Shown: piece after piece, positions 52,712 to 62,103 of the stretch
Position numbering within the stretch: the first letter of the stretch is position 1
How the letters are laid out: each line of letters opens with the position of its first letter
NCBI RefSeq assembly: GCF_010974945.1
Contig: NZ_JAAIVB010000045.1
Location: 90,919-154,918 of the forward strand
Direction: 5' to 3'
DNA length: 64,000 nucleotides
Source: Noviherbaspirillum galbum
Lineage (GTDB): Bacteria > Pseudomonadota > Gammaproteobacteria > Burkholderiales > Burkholderiaceae_D
Program-made: the position numbers and the translations under genes
The notes under the pieces: model-generated
Databases searched by the model: none
What the model saw: the letters and a program-made list of their open reading frames with translations, nothing else
What the model was told of the DNA's origin: nothing

Positions 52712-53194
52712 TTAGGCAGCAAGGCGCTCGACCAGCCCGAGCTCTGCACTGGACATGAGACGGTCGATGTCCATCAGAATCAACATCCGCTCCTCGACGG
52801 TTCCCATGCCGATCAGGTAGTCGGTGTTTATGGCGCTGCCAATTTCAGGGGCTGGTTTAATCTGTTGCTTCGTCAAGCCGATTACGTCCGACACCCCGTC
52901 CACCACCATGCCAAGGGTTCGTCCGTGCACCAGAAGAATGATGACGACCGTGAACTGGTCGTAGGTGGCGTCACCCAAGTAAAAGCGGATGCGCAGGTCG
53001 ATGATGGGCACAATAATGCCCCGCAGGTTGATCACTCCTTTCATATATTCAGGTGATCCAGCGATGACGGTACATGGTTCATGGCCGCGAAGCTCCTGCA
53101 CCTTAAGAATGTCGATACCGTACTCTTCGCGTCCCAGCTTGAATGCCAGGAATTCTCGTCGCAGCTCGGTGGTGGAAACAGTGGTTTCGGTCAT
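52712..53194 (-). CDS. cheW: CheW chemotaxis coupling protein
   Basis: A 160-residue CheW: EFLAFKLGREEYGIDILKVQEL, VIAGSPEYMKGVINLRGIIVPIIDLR, MVVDGVSDVIGL and ERMLILMDIDRLM. It is an SH3-like scaffold that links MCP tips to CheA. It is upstream of and co-directional with the MCP. No cheA, cheR, cheB or cheY is in the window, so the pair plugs into a system encoded elsewhere. Confidence 0.88.
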   Translation of the reverse strand: MTETTVSTTELRREFLAFKLGREEYGIDILKVQELRGHEPCTVIAGSPEYMKGVINLRGIIVPIIDLRIRFYLGDATYDQFTVVIILLVHGRTLGMVVDGVSDVIGLTKQQIKPAPEIGSAINTDYLIGMGTVEERMLILMDIDRLMSSAELGLVERLAA

Positions 53195-54414
53195 AGATGG
53201 CTCCTCGTTACGCCATGGTTATGGGCAAGCCGCATTGCCTACCCGGTGCAAGCTGGTGCAATGACCAACTTCAGTTATTGCCTTATAACAATAATGAAGC
53301 TAACCGAACCACAAATGGCTGAGTCGTTTTCTTTGTAGAACCAAGAAATTCTCTTAGGCAACAAAGTGGCTTGCGTTGCTGAAAAAGGACGCTTTATTCA
53401 GAATATTGACGATATTTAATTGTTGTTTTGCTTCTGTGAGCCAATCTGCTGGCTTGCCCTCTTTCACCAAAGCGGTTTAGTGGGCGGCTCGAGTACTCGA
53501 TCTATCGCAGCCGTACCTGTAGCGGATCCTTGGATTATCGTCCGCCACAGTATCGCGCATGGGCGCATGCACATACATCTTAATCTCGGCAAAGGTAAGT
53601 AACGGGAGATTGCTGTCCTGTTTGTACGCATGTATCGATACCTCAATGCCATCATTTGTCGACCAGCGAGCGCGAGGGCATCGCTGCAGTCTAACCATTC
53701 AGCACTGGGAGGCTAACCGGCCGATCTGATCCGCAACACAGAAGGATTGGTGCGCGTACTGCATCATTTGCGCAACTATCGCAGGCGCGCCTAACGCACA
53801 TTGTCATGATTACGCATACTCTCAAATGCTTATGAATCAATAAGCTACAGGGTGTGAGCGAAATTACGTTTGGAGCTGAAGCGTCACAGTTAAGCTCACA
53901 TTTATATGTCCGCTAAACAGAGCAGAGCCGTCACTAGTGAAATAGAGGCGAAGGACTCAGATCGACCCGAAGCTGCCATACAGCATTCTCGTCAGCAGAC
54001 ATCGAAGTAACCCAGACATCTCCATGGGCATATACGCTTTTTGCGCAGTCAGCAGAATTGGCTGACAGGCTTATATGTTTTCAAGAAAACTGGGCATCAC
54101 CTAAGCGTCAACGTATCGCAAGCCCTTATATCAGGTGCCCAGGCTTTCCTGCTAGACACAGTAATTCAGAGGCGGTACGAGCAGCCCAAAGCCCATTGGA
54201 AGCAGCAAGGCAGGTAGTCAGATCATTCCAATCGCGTTTGGTCTACCCATGTTTGATACAGGCTCGTTTATAGGGGCGGAAACTAAATTTGGCCAAAACT
54301 ATTAGTAAGTGCCTTTGTCAAATTTGTTACATTTGCGACCCTGCAGGCTCTGCATTCCTGCAGCCCATCGGCATTACCTCGTACAACAAGCCCAATCGAT
54401 CAAAAGGAGTGAAT
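53195..54414. other. 1.2-kb stretch without a supported gene
   Basis: The only frames are 60-90 codons long and lack family or start features. At about 53955-53985 the string TCAGATCGACCCGAAGCTGC matches one end of the intergenic repeat. The stretch must hold the promoters of cheW and of the molybdoenzyme. Its lower GC suggests non-coding DNA, probably remnant material. Confidence 0.4.
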
Positions 54415-57303
54415 ATGCCAGTGACCCGTGACAGTATTTCAGACATTTGGGGCCAACGTACGCCTTTTCATGGTGAGGGGAGTTGGCCGGTACGGGTTGA
54501 TCAGCGTGTTTCCGAAGAGCCGGATCGATGGGTGCAATCGGCTTGCGTCCTTTGTTCGAATGGCTGTGGCTGCGACATCGGCGTCAAGGATGGCCGCATT
54601 GTCGGTGTCCGTGGCCGCGCCGAAGATGTCGTTAATCGTGGCCGCCTCGGCCCGAAAGGCCTACACGGCTGGGAGGCAAACAATAGCCCTGACCGGCTCA
54701 CGCAACCACTAATCAAGCGCAATGGCAAGCTGGAGCCCGGTACCTGGGAGGAAGCGATGGCAATGATTGTCGCCAGGGCAAAAGAAGCACTTGAGAAATA
54801 CTCCGCCGGCGCCATCGGCTTTTACACGACCGGACAGCTTTTTCTTGAGGAATATTACACATTGGCGGTTATCGGTAAGGCGGGCCTCGGCACGCCGCAT
54901 ATGGATGGCAACACCCGCTTATGTACGGCCACCGCTGCCGCGGCATTGAAGGAAACCTTCGGCAGCGATGGCCAGCCGGGTTCGTATTTCGATGTCGACA
55001 CCACCGACTGCATTCTGATGGTCGGACATAACATGTCGGCCACCGATACGGTATTGTGGATGCGCACGCTTGATCGTCGGCGCGGACCCAATCCGCCTAA
55101 GCTGATCATCATCGACCCGCGCCGAACCATGACGGCAAGAGAAGCCGATCTTCATCTCGCGCCGCGCATCGGCACCAATGTTGCGGTGATGAACGGCCTA
55201 CTGCACCTGATCATCGAAGGCGGGCATGCCAACCAGGACTTCATTGATCAGCACACGGTCGGCTTCGCCAAGCTTAAGGAGACGGTTGCAGAGTATCCTC
55301 CGGAAAAGGTAGAGCGTATCACCGGTATTCCGACAGCTGACCTTAGGCTTGCCGCAGACATGATCGGGGGTTCGCAAATGTTGCTGTCGAGCTGCCTGCA
55401 GGGCGTGTATCAGTCCAATCAGGCCACCGCGGCAGCAGTTCAGATTAATAATTTAAATCTGATTCTCGGCAGAATCGGCCGCCCTGGATGCGGCATTCTG
55501 CAGATGAACGGCCAGCCGACAGCCCAGAACACGCGGGAGAGCGGTGCCGACGGCGACCTGCCCGGATTTCGCAATTGGGACAACGTCGAGGATGTGCAGG
55601 AACTGGCCAAGCTATGGAACGTCGACGCAGCCATCATTCCGCACTGGACGCCGCCTACCCACGCGATGCAGATTTTCCGGTACTGCGAGACGGGTTCTAT
55701 CCGCTTCCTTTGGATACAAGCAACCAACCCGGCGGTATCGCTGCCCAATCTCGATCGCATCCGCCGCATCCTGCGGCATTCGAATTTGTTCGTTGTGCTG
55801 CAGGATGCGTTCCTGACCGAGACAGCCCAGATGGCAGACGTGGTGCTGCCGGCTGCGCTGTGGGGGGAAAAGACCGGCTGCTTCACCAATGTCGACCGCA
55901 CCGTGCATATCAGCCACAAGGCGGTCGAGCCGCCAGGACAAGCGCGCTCGGACCTCGACATCTTCATCGACTTTGCCCGGCGCATGGATTTGCGTGACAA
56001 GGATGGCGCCCCGCTGATCAAGTGGTCGACGGCTGAACAAGCTTTCGAGGCGTGGAAAGAATGCACTCGCGGCCGCCTTTGTGACTATACCGGCCTCTCC
56101 TACGCCAAGCTCTCTGCCGGGTCCGGAATTCCGTGGCCGTGCAACGAGGAACATCCGGACGGTGAGCCGTCCCTGTACAAGTCATTGGTATTTCCCACAG
56201 AACCTGAAAAATGCGAAAGCTACGGGCACGATCTCATTACCGGCAGCATGGTATCTCCCGTCGAGTACAAGGCAAACAATCCGGCCGGTCGCGCCATGCT
56301 CAAGGCCGCACACTACATGCAGCCTTTTGAAACTCCGGACGAAGAATATCCCTTATTCCTGACGACTGGGCGCCTGATCTACCACTTTCATACCCGTACC
56401 AAGACGGGACGCTCGCAACCGCTGGTCGATGCAGCACCTGATGCCTTCGTGCAGATTTCGGAGCAGGATGCAAAACAGTTCCGCATCGCAGAAGGCGACT
56501 GGATTCGGCTGCGTTCCCGGCGCGGCATGCTGGAAGCACCCGCGCAGATCGGCGATATCCGTCCGGGGGAAATTTTCGTCCCCTTCCACTATGGTTACTG
56601 GGATGACCCGGACCGAAGCCGAGCAGCTAATGAACTGACGGTGTATGAATGGGATCCGGTGAGCAAGCAGCCGCATTATAAATATGCTGCGGTGAAGCTG
56701 GAAAAGATCCCGAAGCCGTCGAGTACGCAACCGGAGAAAATTGGCATCGGCGCGGCGGGAGATACCGCACACGGGGTGGCGGAAACGCTGAAGGACTTAA
56801 AGGACAGCGCGGTGCAGGCGGTCAAGCACATGAAGCCGGAACGCGCGCACATGGCCGATTACATCGGCCTGCTGCAGGAAGCCGAGCGGCGCCTGGTGGA
56901 GGGCTTCCACCAAGTTGGTGACACCCATAAGGAAGAGCCCGACATGAGTTCGCTTTGCAGGGTCTTTGCACAATGGTCAGACGAATCTGCACGCATGCTC
57001 GATCCCTTCGTGCAACGCTACGGCGAACGCAAGGAAGGCGAACCTGAAAAACTCGACAAGGCCTTGTTGGAGAAACGTAGCCCGAACGCCTTCAACATGC
57101 TGCGCGACCTGCATGACTTATGGCTGATGGTCAACGAAAGCATGATCTCGCTTGACGTACTAGAACAGGCGGCACGTGCCAAGCACGACAAGGAGTTCGA
57201 GAAAACGATCAAGGCAATCCGGAGCAAGAACAAGCGCCAGCGCACATGGCTGCGCACCCGCCTGCGGCAGGCTGCGCCTCAGACGCTCGTTGTTCCATCA
57301 TGA
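54415..57303 (+). CDS. Molybdopterin oxidoreductase (nitrate reductase/formate dehydrogenase-like) with atypical Fe-S motif and C-terminal helical extension
   Basis: A 962-residue protein with AAAAGGAG before ATG 54415. The Fe-S motif CVLCSNGCGCDIGV gives Cys44, 47, 51 and 53. The usual fourth ligand in GRLC-x-KG is Gly79 (GRLGPKG); Cys53 might replace it. The molybdenum-side cysteine is in DGNTRLCTATA (Cys170), as in NapA/NasA/formate dehydrogenases. VGHNMSATDTVLW, IIDPRRT and the C-terminal molybdopterin-binding domain (LTTGRLIYHFHT to FHYGYWDD) follow. The last ~195 residues (768-962) are helical, charged and not part of the usual enzyme. No electron partner (FAD, diheme or ferredoxin gene) is adjacent. 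It probably acts on nitrate, formate or a related small substrate in the cytoplasm; no Tat signal is seen. Confidence 0.84.
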   Translation: MPVTRDSISDIWGQRTPFHGEGSWPVRVDQRVSEEPDRWVQSACVLCSNGCGCDIGVKDGRIVGVRGRAEDVVNRGRLGPKGLHGWEANNSPDRLTQPLIKRNGKLEPGTWEEAMAMIVARAKEALEKYSAGAIGFYTTGQLFLEEYYTLAVIGKAGLGTPHMDGNTRLCTATAAAALKETFGSDGQPGSYFDVDTTDCILMVGHNMSATDTVLWMRTLDRRRGPNPPKLIIIDPRRTMTAREADLHLAPRIGTNVAVMNGLLHLIIEGGHANQDFIDQHTVGFAKLKETVAEYPPEKVERITGIPTADLRLAADMIGGSQMLLSSCLQGVYQSNQATAAAVQINNLNLILGRIGRPGCGILQMNGQPTAQNTRESGADGDLPGFRNWDNVEDVQELAKLWNVDAAIIPHWTPPTHAMQIFRYCETGSIRFLWIQATNPAVSLPNLDRIRRILRHSNLFVVLQDAFLTETAQMADVVLPAALWGEKTGCFTNVDRTVHISHKAVEPPGQARSDLDIFIDFARRMDLRDKDGAPLIKWSTAEQAFEAWKECTRGRLCDYTGLSYAKLSAGSGIPWPCNEEHPDGEPSLYKSLVFPTEPEKCESYGHDLITGSMVSPVEYKANNPAGRAMLKAAHYMQPFETPDEEYPLFLTTGRLIYHFHTRTKTGRSQPLVDAAPDAFVQISEQDAKQFRIAEGDWIRLRSRRGMLEAPAQIGDIRPGEIFVPFHYGYWDDPDRSRAANELTVYEWDPVSKQPHYKYAAVKLEKIPKPSSTQPEKIGIGAAGDTAHGVAETLKDLKDSAVQAVKHMKPERAHMADYIGLLQEAERRLVEGFHQVGDTHKEEPDMSSLCRVFAQWSDESARMLDPFVQRYGERKEGEPEKLDKALLEKRSPNAFNMLRDLHDLWLMVNESMISLDVLEQAARAKHDKEFEKTIKAIRSKNKRQRTWLRTRLRQAAPQTLVVPS

Positions 57304-57817
57304 TCAGGATATTGCTGGCAGTTGGTTACGCAAGCGTGCTTGGAATTATTGGCATGCTAAGCGCCTGAACCAATATGGTGTCGCTATTTCCCAGTCTCGG
57401 ACAGACGTTCGCGTTGCAAGCCGGCCCGCCGGGTCAGCCAGGCGCACAGCCAAAGAATGTCCTTGGCGGGCACCTGATCGGACGGTCAGCGGGGTTTGCT
57501 GCGGGATATGTCACCGGTGCCGTCGGTGCGCCCGCAGTCACGGCGGTGAACAGCCTGGACGTGTTTCGGGCAGGCGCTGGCGCGTTGGCGGTACTGCTGT
57601 CGATGTCGGTTCAGCGACTGTGCAAGCTCAAACATCCCCGGCCGAGGCCATGACCTTGTTCGTGGCGCTTGGATCGCTGGATCCGAGGATGAAGAGCGCG
57701 CTATCGGTCGTCATTGCCGTCTTCCTCGTCATGTTGTTGGGCGAGCTGATATGGCGTGCGAGTTTGCACCTTAAACAGAAGCTACAGCGACAAAGGCTGG
57801 CGTCGAACGGGTTCTAG
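57300..57817 (+). pseudogene. HPP-like small membrane protein gene with nonsense codon and frameshift
   Basis: ATGA overlaps the oxidoreductase stop. The first 22 codons (MIRILLAVGYASVLGIIGML and SA) end at TGA 57366-57368, but the frame continues past it as TNMVSLFPSLGQTFALQAG, PKNVLGGHLIG and VTGAVGAPAVTAVNSL to 57653. At the C run 57637-57640 the frame shifts: adding one C would give HPPAEAMTLFVALGSL and continue to LVMLLGELIWRASLHLK (57817). Restored, it would be about 172 residues of an HPP-type four-helix membrane protein, like a short version of 28984-30225. It is either decayed or contains two sequence errors. Confidence 0.68.
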
Positions 57818-57880
57818 GACAGTCTGGTTGTGGCCGCGCTCGGCTGTTGGGCGTAACCAACTCGCTGGCGGTTAAGGGCC

Positions 57881-57938
57881 ACCTTCCGGACCTTGGCTAA
57901 CTGGCGGCGAAAAACCCTTGCCGACCCAAAGCAGTCCT
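57881..57938 (+). repeat. Intergenic repeat, copy 3
   Basis: ACCTTCCGGACCTTGGCTAA, CTGGCGGCGAAAAACCC, TTGCCGACCCAAAGCAGTCC. It matches the copies at 47211 and 50721 base for base in the CCCTTGCCGACCC core. It lies between the HPP-like remnant and the hybrid kinase gene end. Confidence 0.6.
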
Positions 57939-58032
57939 AGAGGCATTCCTGAAAGAGACATTCCGCGTGCATCCGCGGTGGAAAGACAGGTTGTCTGTTC
58001 GGCCTGACCGTGTTCAGTCAGTAACTTGTGGC

Positions 58033-59589
58033 TCAAGCTTTACCGAGAACCGCGATGAGTTTCTGCACCGGCGCCGGCTTAACAAAATAGTGATCAAACC
58101 CCGCATCTATTGCATTATCCCGAACAAATTGACTTCCGTATCCAGTCAATGCAACCAGCATTGGCGAATAGCCGTCCTGGCGTTTCCGCAAGCGCCTTGC
58201 AAGTTCATAGCCATCAATGTCTGGTAGCCCAATGTCGATGATGTAAGCATCCGGATTTTCATGACATGCGCATTCCAACGCCTGATTAGACGCATAGGTA
58301 ACGAACACCTGAAGGCCTTCTGCTCGCAGCATTGACCCAAGCGTGTCGGCTGCGTCCGCATTGTCATCGACGATCAGCACCTTCAAAGCACGACAGACAT
58401 GGGTAGGTTTCAATTGCTTATTCTGGATAGCGGGCGAATGGTGTCGTTCCACAGCTTCTGGCAGCACAATCGTGAAGGTACTGCCCTTACCGACTCCTTC
58501 GCTTTCGGCGAATACCTCGCCGCCGTGCAGGTCAATCAGAGTCTTTACCAATGCCAAGCCAAGTCCTAGCCCGCCTTGGGATCGATCCGGCGTCCGTTTC
58601 GCTTGGATGAAAAGCCCAAAAATTTCGTCAACCAAAGCCGGCGCAATGCCTAGGCCATTGTCTTGCACCTTAATGGTTACCTTGCCCTCGGTTCTCATCA
58701 TTGAAATTGCAAGCTGACCATTTTCAGGGGTATATTTCGCAGCATTAGCAAGTAGATTGGCCATGACCTGCACGAGTCGCTTATGGTCGCCATCCACAAA
58801 AACCCTAAAGGAGGGAATATCGATCGTCAGACTGTGTCCGTTCATCTGTATTAGGGGCTCAACCTGCTCGATAGCGTCGCCAACAATCTGCCTGACATCC
58901 ACGATTTGCTTGTCCAGGGGAATCATTCCTCTGGTGACTCTAGACACATCCAACAGATCGTCAACCAAATGCACCATGTGATTGACTTGGCGTGAGATGA
59001 TTTCGCCGGCAAGCCGTACCTGAGTCGGATCGGACGCATATGCTGTACCCAACAGTTCAGCAGCTGTGCTGATTGGTGCCAGCGGGTTTCTCAGTTCATG
59101 CGCGAGCATTGCCAAGAATTCATTCTTGCGCTCATTGGCCAATTGCAATGCCTGCATTGCCTCGTTTCTTTCGTGCTCCACCACTTCCCGGGCACTTTCA
59201 GTCTGGTGAAGATGGTATGCGAATCGCCACATGACAATGATAAGAACAATCAGAAGTCCCCATCCGAACAGCCAGATGGTTGTCCCTACGTCATTGAAGA
59301 CACCAGTTGTCTGGACAACGCTAACCAAAACCAACCCTAACAAGACCGGCGCGATAATGGCAGGTATGAACAGCTCTCGCAGCAAGCGGCTGTCGGCAGC
59401 CGAACCAGAGAGTGATGCCATCAGCCCTTCCCGACTGCGCAGGCCCAGGACGCCAATTGCAGCCAGCAGAAAGCCGAGGGTGGTCGGTAGCGAAGTCCCT
59501 TTCCCAGGTAGCGAACGATAAAGCACAGTCCCGTTGGAAGAGTAGCCAGCCAGTGTCAGGAGACACAGAAGCAGCGTCGCAACCGCCAC
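58033..59589 (-). CDS. Hybrid sensor histidine kinase, kinase-receiver part
   Basis: A 518-residue product from GTG 59589. It has two or three more helices (ending WGLLIVLIIVMWRFAY), a coiled linker, then HisKA with FLAMLAHELRNPLAPIS (phospho-His), and HATPase with NLLANAAKYTPENG, DNGLGIAP and GGLGLGLALVKTLI. A C-terminal receiver has VLIVDDNADAADTL, IIDIGLPDIDGYELA (phospho-Asp in IDIGLP) and FVKPAP (Lys). Directly upstream in the same frame is a single TAG and then the 143-residue ORF 59593-60024, which carries the first membrane segments. The natural gene was probably one protein of about 660 residues. Confidence 0.82.
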   Translation of the reverse strand: MAVATLLLCLLTLAGYSSNGTVLYRSLPGKGTSLPTTLGFLLAAIGVLGLRSREGLMASLSGSAADSRLLRELFIPAIIAPVLLGLVLVSVVQTTGVFNDVGTTIWLFGWGLLIVLIIVMWRFAYHLHQTESAREVVEHERNEAMQALQLANERKNEFLAMLAHELRNPLAPISTAAELLGTAYASDPTQVRLAGEIISRQVNHMVHLVDDLLDVSRVTRGMIPLDKQIVDVRQIVGDAIEQVEPLIQMNGHSLTIDIPSFRVFVDGDHKRLVQVMANLLANAAKYTPENGQLAISMMRTEGKVTIKVQDNGLGIAPALVDEIFGLFIQAKRTPDRSQGGLGLGLALVKTLIDLHGGEVFAESEGVGKGSTFTIVLPEAVERHHSPAIQNKQLKPTHVCRALKVLIVDDNADAADTLGSMLRAEGLQVFVTYASNQALECACHENPDAYIIDIGLPDIDGYELARRLRKRQDGYSPMLVALTGYGSQFVRDNAIDAGFDHYFVKPAPVQKLIAVLGKA

Positions 59590-59592
59590 GGC

Positions 59593-60024
59593 CTAAGCTA
59601 CCCCTACGTACTTCCTGAAATTGATCAGAAAAAGTCCGAGACCTGTTGCAATAAAGAAGCTGGCGCTCACAGGTGAGGGGAGACTCCACACTGTTGCAGC
59701 CTTTCCCGTGGCAAGCGAAAACGGCATAGGCGCGTAGCCCAATGCATGACACGAAAGGCTAACGAGGCCCAATAACAGCACAACCAAGGCAAGAACCGAC
59801 TTGATCAGCACGAACTCTACCGGTCGAGACGCTCCGAACAATAGTAGGCCGGAAACTAGGACTAGCCCTATACCAGTGCTTAGAAACAAGCTCGGTCCCC
59901 CGGGAATGAAGCTCGTCAGAATCCGGAGATCAAAGCTCCAACCGATGAAGGCCATGCCGGGTAGTAATAGACAAACCAAGGCTGATACTGTAGCAATGGT
60001 TTGATTTGCAGAGGGCGAATTCAA
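59593..60024 (-). pseudogene. N-terminal membrane part of the hybrid kinase, separated by an amber codon
   Basis: The 143 codons encode four or more helices (ATVSALVCLLLPGMAFIGWS, GIGLVLVSGLLLFGASR, FVLIKSVLALVVLLLGLVSL, FFIATGLGLFLINFRKYVGV). They end at TAG 59593-59595. The very next in-frame codons (GCC GTG GCG) continue into the kinase ORF without a shift. Repeated membrane units of this sort precede HisKA in many hybrid kinases. If the TAG is real, the kinase may be made only as a shortened form. Confidence 0.68.
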
Positions 60025-60170
60025 TTGTACCTTTTTGGACTATTGAAACCAGAGTGCATGGAGAACAAGTTTACCGCATCTATGTTCACACCATCGTCCA
60101 AAACGCAAACACTTGCTTTGCAGCTGCAAGCCTGATTGGCCGTTTGCCCACCGCAGTGGCGCGGACTGCG

Positions 60171-60247
60171 ATAGCCCACCTCCCGCACCCTGGCTATACG
60201 TTGGCGGCCAGTCCTTGTCGACTCTAAGCCGACTGTACTTTGCCGCT
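60171..60247 (+). repeat. Intergenic repeat, copy 4
   Basis: ATAGCCCACCTCCCGCACCC, TGGCTATACGTTGGCGGCC, AGTCCTTGTCGACTCTAAGC and CGACTGTACTTTGCC. It is the most diverged of the five copies but aligns throughout. It lies between the kinase promoter and the LysR remnant. Confidence 0.5.
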
Positions 60248-60276
60248 GAGCAAATTCATTGCTTGCTGCCGCGATA

Positions 60277-61121
60277 TTAGCGGCGCCGGACTGGGCTGAA
60301 ATCCATGCCGTCGAGCGGCGGTCCCGTCCAGTTCCTCTCGCTCATCACCCGCATGACGCAAGCGCGCAACGCTACATGCGCCAGGTCGGCGGTGTAACGC
60401 GGATGCCATGCTATCAGTCGCGGCACCTTGGGCAGGTCAAGCGGCAGTTCAAACCTTTCGATGTCAAACACTACTTGTGCACCTAGTGCCATGGCTTCTG
60501 GCACGGTTGCCATCAACTGGGAGTGCACAGCGACAACCAGTGCGCCATGCGAGTTGTGCACAGTCAGTGCAACGAACCGTACCAGTCCGATCTTCGCCAA
60601 CGCATCGTCTACCATTGAGCTTTCGCCCGGCTATGCGCAACAGCGACATCCCGTTCGGCCGCATAGCGCTTGGCAGTCAACTTGCCTTTCAACAAGGTAT
60701 GTCCGGCTCTGACGGCGTCCAATATCCTCTGCTTGGCCAAAGGAGCAATCTGGATTTCCGGGTCAATATTTCGGAAGGTGCCGTTATCGAGATAGATACG
60801 GCCTTCGCGCAGGGCGCTGCTGTCGTTGTCAGTGGCAGACACGAAGCAGGTGCTGGCAACAGGCATCAGCTCCTGCGATGCCAATGACAACGGCGCGCCA
60901 AAGACGACTGAAACGCCGTCGGGTGAATGGGTATCGAAACTGCGCCTGATGTTCGCAATACTCCCTTCCGACCGGTCGAACAGGGCGCCTGCCTGCGCTA
61001 GCAACTGACTGACGGGCTCCTTCAATTCGAGTGCGCGGGGCGTCACCTCCAGCTTGCGACCAGCACGTACGAGGCGTGGATCACCCACTATCTCGCGAAC
61101 CCGCGCGAAGGTATGGCTCAT
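60277..61121 (-). pseudogene. LysR-family regulator, truncated and frameshifted
   Basis: The first part begins at ATG 61121 with MSHTFARVREIVGDPRLVRA, the second half of a LysR HTH; the first ~40 residues are missing because a stop lies just upstream. It continues through VTPRALELKEPVSQLLAQAG and the effector domain to LLKGKLTAKRYAAERDVAVA and ends in frame 1 at about 60609. The frame then moves by one and continues as MVDDALAKIGLVRFVAL, VVAVHSQLMATVPEAMALG and LPKVPRLIAWHPRYTADLAH to 60277. The parts complement each other as one LysR protein of the PcaQ/nodD-like group. It is dead. Confidence 0.75.
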
Positions 61122-61248
61122 CTCGCACAACTATGGATTTATAAGGTTGCAATTTACAAACACCATTCAAGCACAGAAAATCACCTTCTGCCACCGATTA
61201 ACCCGATGCGGCAGAGCAATGCCGATCGAGTCACCAAACGAGCGAGCC

Positions 61249-62103
61249 ATGAAAGAAAACTACGCCAGCATTACTGCCAACCGTGTCGCAATTAGCCGGG
61301 CCGCGCATCAACTTCTTGACCGTCCGCGCGTATTTGAGGATCCCGTGGCACTACGTCTCATTGACACCAAAGACAGCGCTGCGATTCTCGCTGGCGGACG
61401 CGGGCTGCTATCGCAACGGGCACGCGTTTTGCGCGCCGCGTTGGTTGCGCGCAGCCGACTGGCTGAAGATGAACTTGCTGCTGCGGTCAAACGTGGAGTG
61501 CGCCAATATGTGATTCTCGGTGCTGGGCTGGATACTTTTGCCTATCGCAGTCCTTATTCGCCTGGGCAACTACGAGTGTTCGAAGTCGATCATCCGACTA
61601 CGCAGGCGTCCAAGCGCAAGCGCCTGCATGCAGCGGGGATTAGCATACCGGACGGGGTACATTTCGTTCCTGTCGATTTTGAAACCCAGGCGCTGGCGGA
61701 CCAGTTGCAATCGGCAGGCTTGTGCATGGAGGCGCCAGCCTTCTTCTCATGGCTTGGGGTGACCATGTACCTTGCCCCGGAAACCGTCATGTCGACGCTG
61801 CGCTACGTGCGTTCGCGTTGTGTTGGCGGTGGTGGCATCGTGTTTGACTACATGACGCCTTTTTCCGGGCAAAGCCTGATCCGGCGCGTGCGGTTGCTGC
61901 TGCTGGCAAGCCGCCTGAAAGCTATCGGCGAGCCCTGGATAGGTTTCTTCGAGCCGCCTGCGGTCAAGAATGAACTCCGGAGCATGGGGTTCTCGGTTGT
62001 TCAGGACCTGGAACCGGAAGACATCAATATGCGTTACTTCAGCTCACGCAAGGACGGGCTCCGTGTCGCAGGTCCTGTTCACCTAATGAGCGCCCAAGCA
62101 TAA
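61249..62103 (+). CDS. SAM-dependent methyltransferase, leucine-carboxyl-methyltransferase-like (TIGR00027)
   Basis: A 284-residue protein: FEDPVALRLID, RQYVILGAGLDTFAYRS (SAM loop), LRVFEVDHPTTQASKRKRL (acidic residue and D-H-P), HFVPVDFETQALADQL, FFSWLGVTMYLAPETVM. This matches the TIGR00027/LCM-like methyltransferases; several act on small molecules or polyketide-like products, but many are of unknown substrate. ATG 61249 follows GAGCGAG; ATG 61219 is possible too. It is divergent from the LysR remnant, which may once have regulated it. Confidence 0.82.
   Translation: MKENYASITANRVAISRAAHQLLDRPRVFEDPVALRLIDTKDSAAILAGGRGLLSQRARVLRAALVARSRLAEDELAAAVKRGVRQYVILGAGLDTFAYRSPYSPGQLRVFEVDHPTTQASKRKRLHAAGISIPDGVHFVPVDFETQALADQLQSAGLCMEAPAFFSWLGVTMYLAPETVMSTLRYVRSRCVGGGGIVFDYMTPFSGQSLIRRVRLLLLASRLKAIGEPWIGFFEPPAVKNELRSMGFSVVQDLEPEDINMRYFSSRKDGLRVAGPVHLMSAQA

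Noticed and set aside
57366..57368. TGA in the HPP-like gene as a possible selenocysteine codon
   Set aside because: No SECIS-like hairpin was evident, the position is in a membrane helix region, and the gene also has a frameshift, so simple decay is the better explanation.
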